From the NCBI GenBank assembly GCA_021780275.1, contig JAJXZC010000410.1, forward strand, positions 1 through 5,392: a stretch of DNA of 5,392 nucleotides. Reading direction: 5' to 3'. Positions 5,232-5,392 of this stretch are shown here, in pieces (position 1 is the first letter of the stretch; every line of letters starts with the position of its first letter). The DNA is from Pseudomonadota bacterium (lineage in GTDB: Bacteria; Pseudomonadota; Alphaproteobacteria; Parvibaculales; Parvibaculaceae). The notes beneath the pieces are model-generated. The model was not told the origin of the DNA. It saw nothing but the letters and a program-made list of their open reading frames with translations, and did not search any database. A program made the position numbers and the translations under genes.

Positions 5232-5392
5232 ATGAGCGAAGCTGCGATCAAGGCTGATTACGATTACTCGGACATCGTCCGGCAACCCCGCAAGACGGAA
5301 GAAGAACTGGCCGTGTTGCGCGGCACGATGGTCGGCAAGGATCCGGCGACCATTCCGCTGGAAGAGATCGACGTCTCCCAGCCGGAAATCTT
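5232..5392 (+). CDS. Probable cytochrome P450 (CYP153-like), N-terminal part, cut by window end
   Basis: An open frame starts at ATG 5232 with GGAGG (5221-5225) 6 nt upstream and runs to the window edge without a stop, giving 53 complete codons. The protein begins MSEAAIKADYDYSD and has IPLEEIDVSQPEI near residue 45. That segment resembles the one just before the first helix in bacterial CYP153 alkane/fatty-acid hydroxylases, which usually continues into a WxPYFxRLRxEDPVHY-type block beyond this window. The heme cysteine, the I-helix and all other diagnostic parts are outside, so the assignment rests on the N-terminus alone. It has no signal peptide, as expected for a soluble bacterial P450. 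It is divergent from hsp20 across a 302-bp regulatory region. That a gene starts here is very likely; the family is a moderately confident call from memory. Confidence 0.65.
   Translation, partial: MSEAAIKADYDYSDIVRQPRKTEEELAVLRGTMVGKDPATIPLEEIDVSQPEI

Noticed and set aside
5058..5285. 75-codon minus-strand open frame in the divergent promoter region
   Set aside because: It overlaps the P450 start and the regulatory repeats, and has no domain and no convincing ribosome binding site.

Overview
The window looks like chromosomal DNA from an alphaproteobacterium, most likely of the Hyphomicrobiales type. It is GC-rich with GC-ending codons, carries a small Hsp20 gene paired with a DUF1150 gene (a family seen essentially in Alphaproteobacteria), and has a MetY of the kind found in that group. 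The start of a probable CYP153-like P450 at the right edge would fit an alkane-degrading genus such as Parvibaculum, but that genus is a guess.

Layout. (1) Positions 1-2460, plus strand, hold a tightly packed probable operon. It contains an ECHDC3-like crotonase-fold protein (5' end outside the window), a small CoA-binding Rossmann protein, and O-acetylhomoserine sulfhydrylase (metY), separated by 13 and 44 nt. (2) Positions 2507-4046 hold an apparently complete, intact IS1182-family insertion sequence of 1540 bp. It has 19-bp terminal inverted repeats (18/19 identical), a flanking 4-bp direct repeat GCCC and a full-length DDE transposase. Each end also carries a hairpin that reads as an inward-facing terminator. 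(3) Positions 4096-4929, minus strand, hold a two-gene heat-shock operon, hsp20 then DUF1150. It has a good RpoH (sigma-32) promoter match and a structured 71-nt leader that may be an RNA thermometer. (4) Positions 4930-5231 form a divergent regulatory region with a repeated sequence module and an inverted repeat. (5) From 5232 to the edge, plus strand, is the first 53 codons of a probable cytochrome P450.

The most interesting architecture is around the insertion sequence. Removing the element and one copy of GCCC recreates two abutting hairpins that share GCCC. The left hairpin has an A-run on its left, so it is a minus-strand terminator for the hsp20 operon. The right hairpin has a T-run on its right, so it is a plus-strand terminator for the metY operon. 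The element therefore appears to have landed in the 4-bp overlap of a convergent terminator pair. Target duplication left both hairpins intact but put each one about 1.5 kb from the operon it served. The hairpins at the ends of the element may now do the terminating.

I found no tRNA, rRNA, CRISPR array, toxin-antitoxin or defence genes, and no convincing new multi-gene system. The second-look items are the terminator-pair insertion, the inward terminators of the element, the missing catalytic glutamates in the crotonase protein, and the hsp20 leader.
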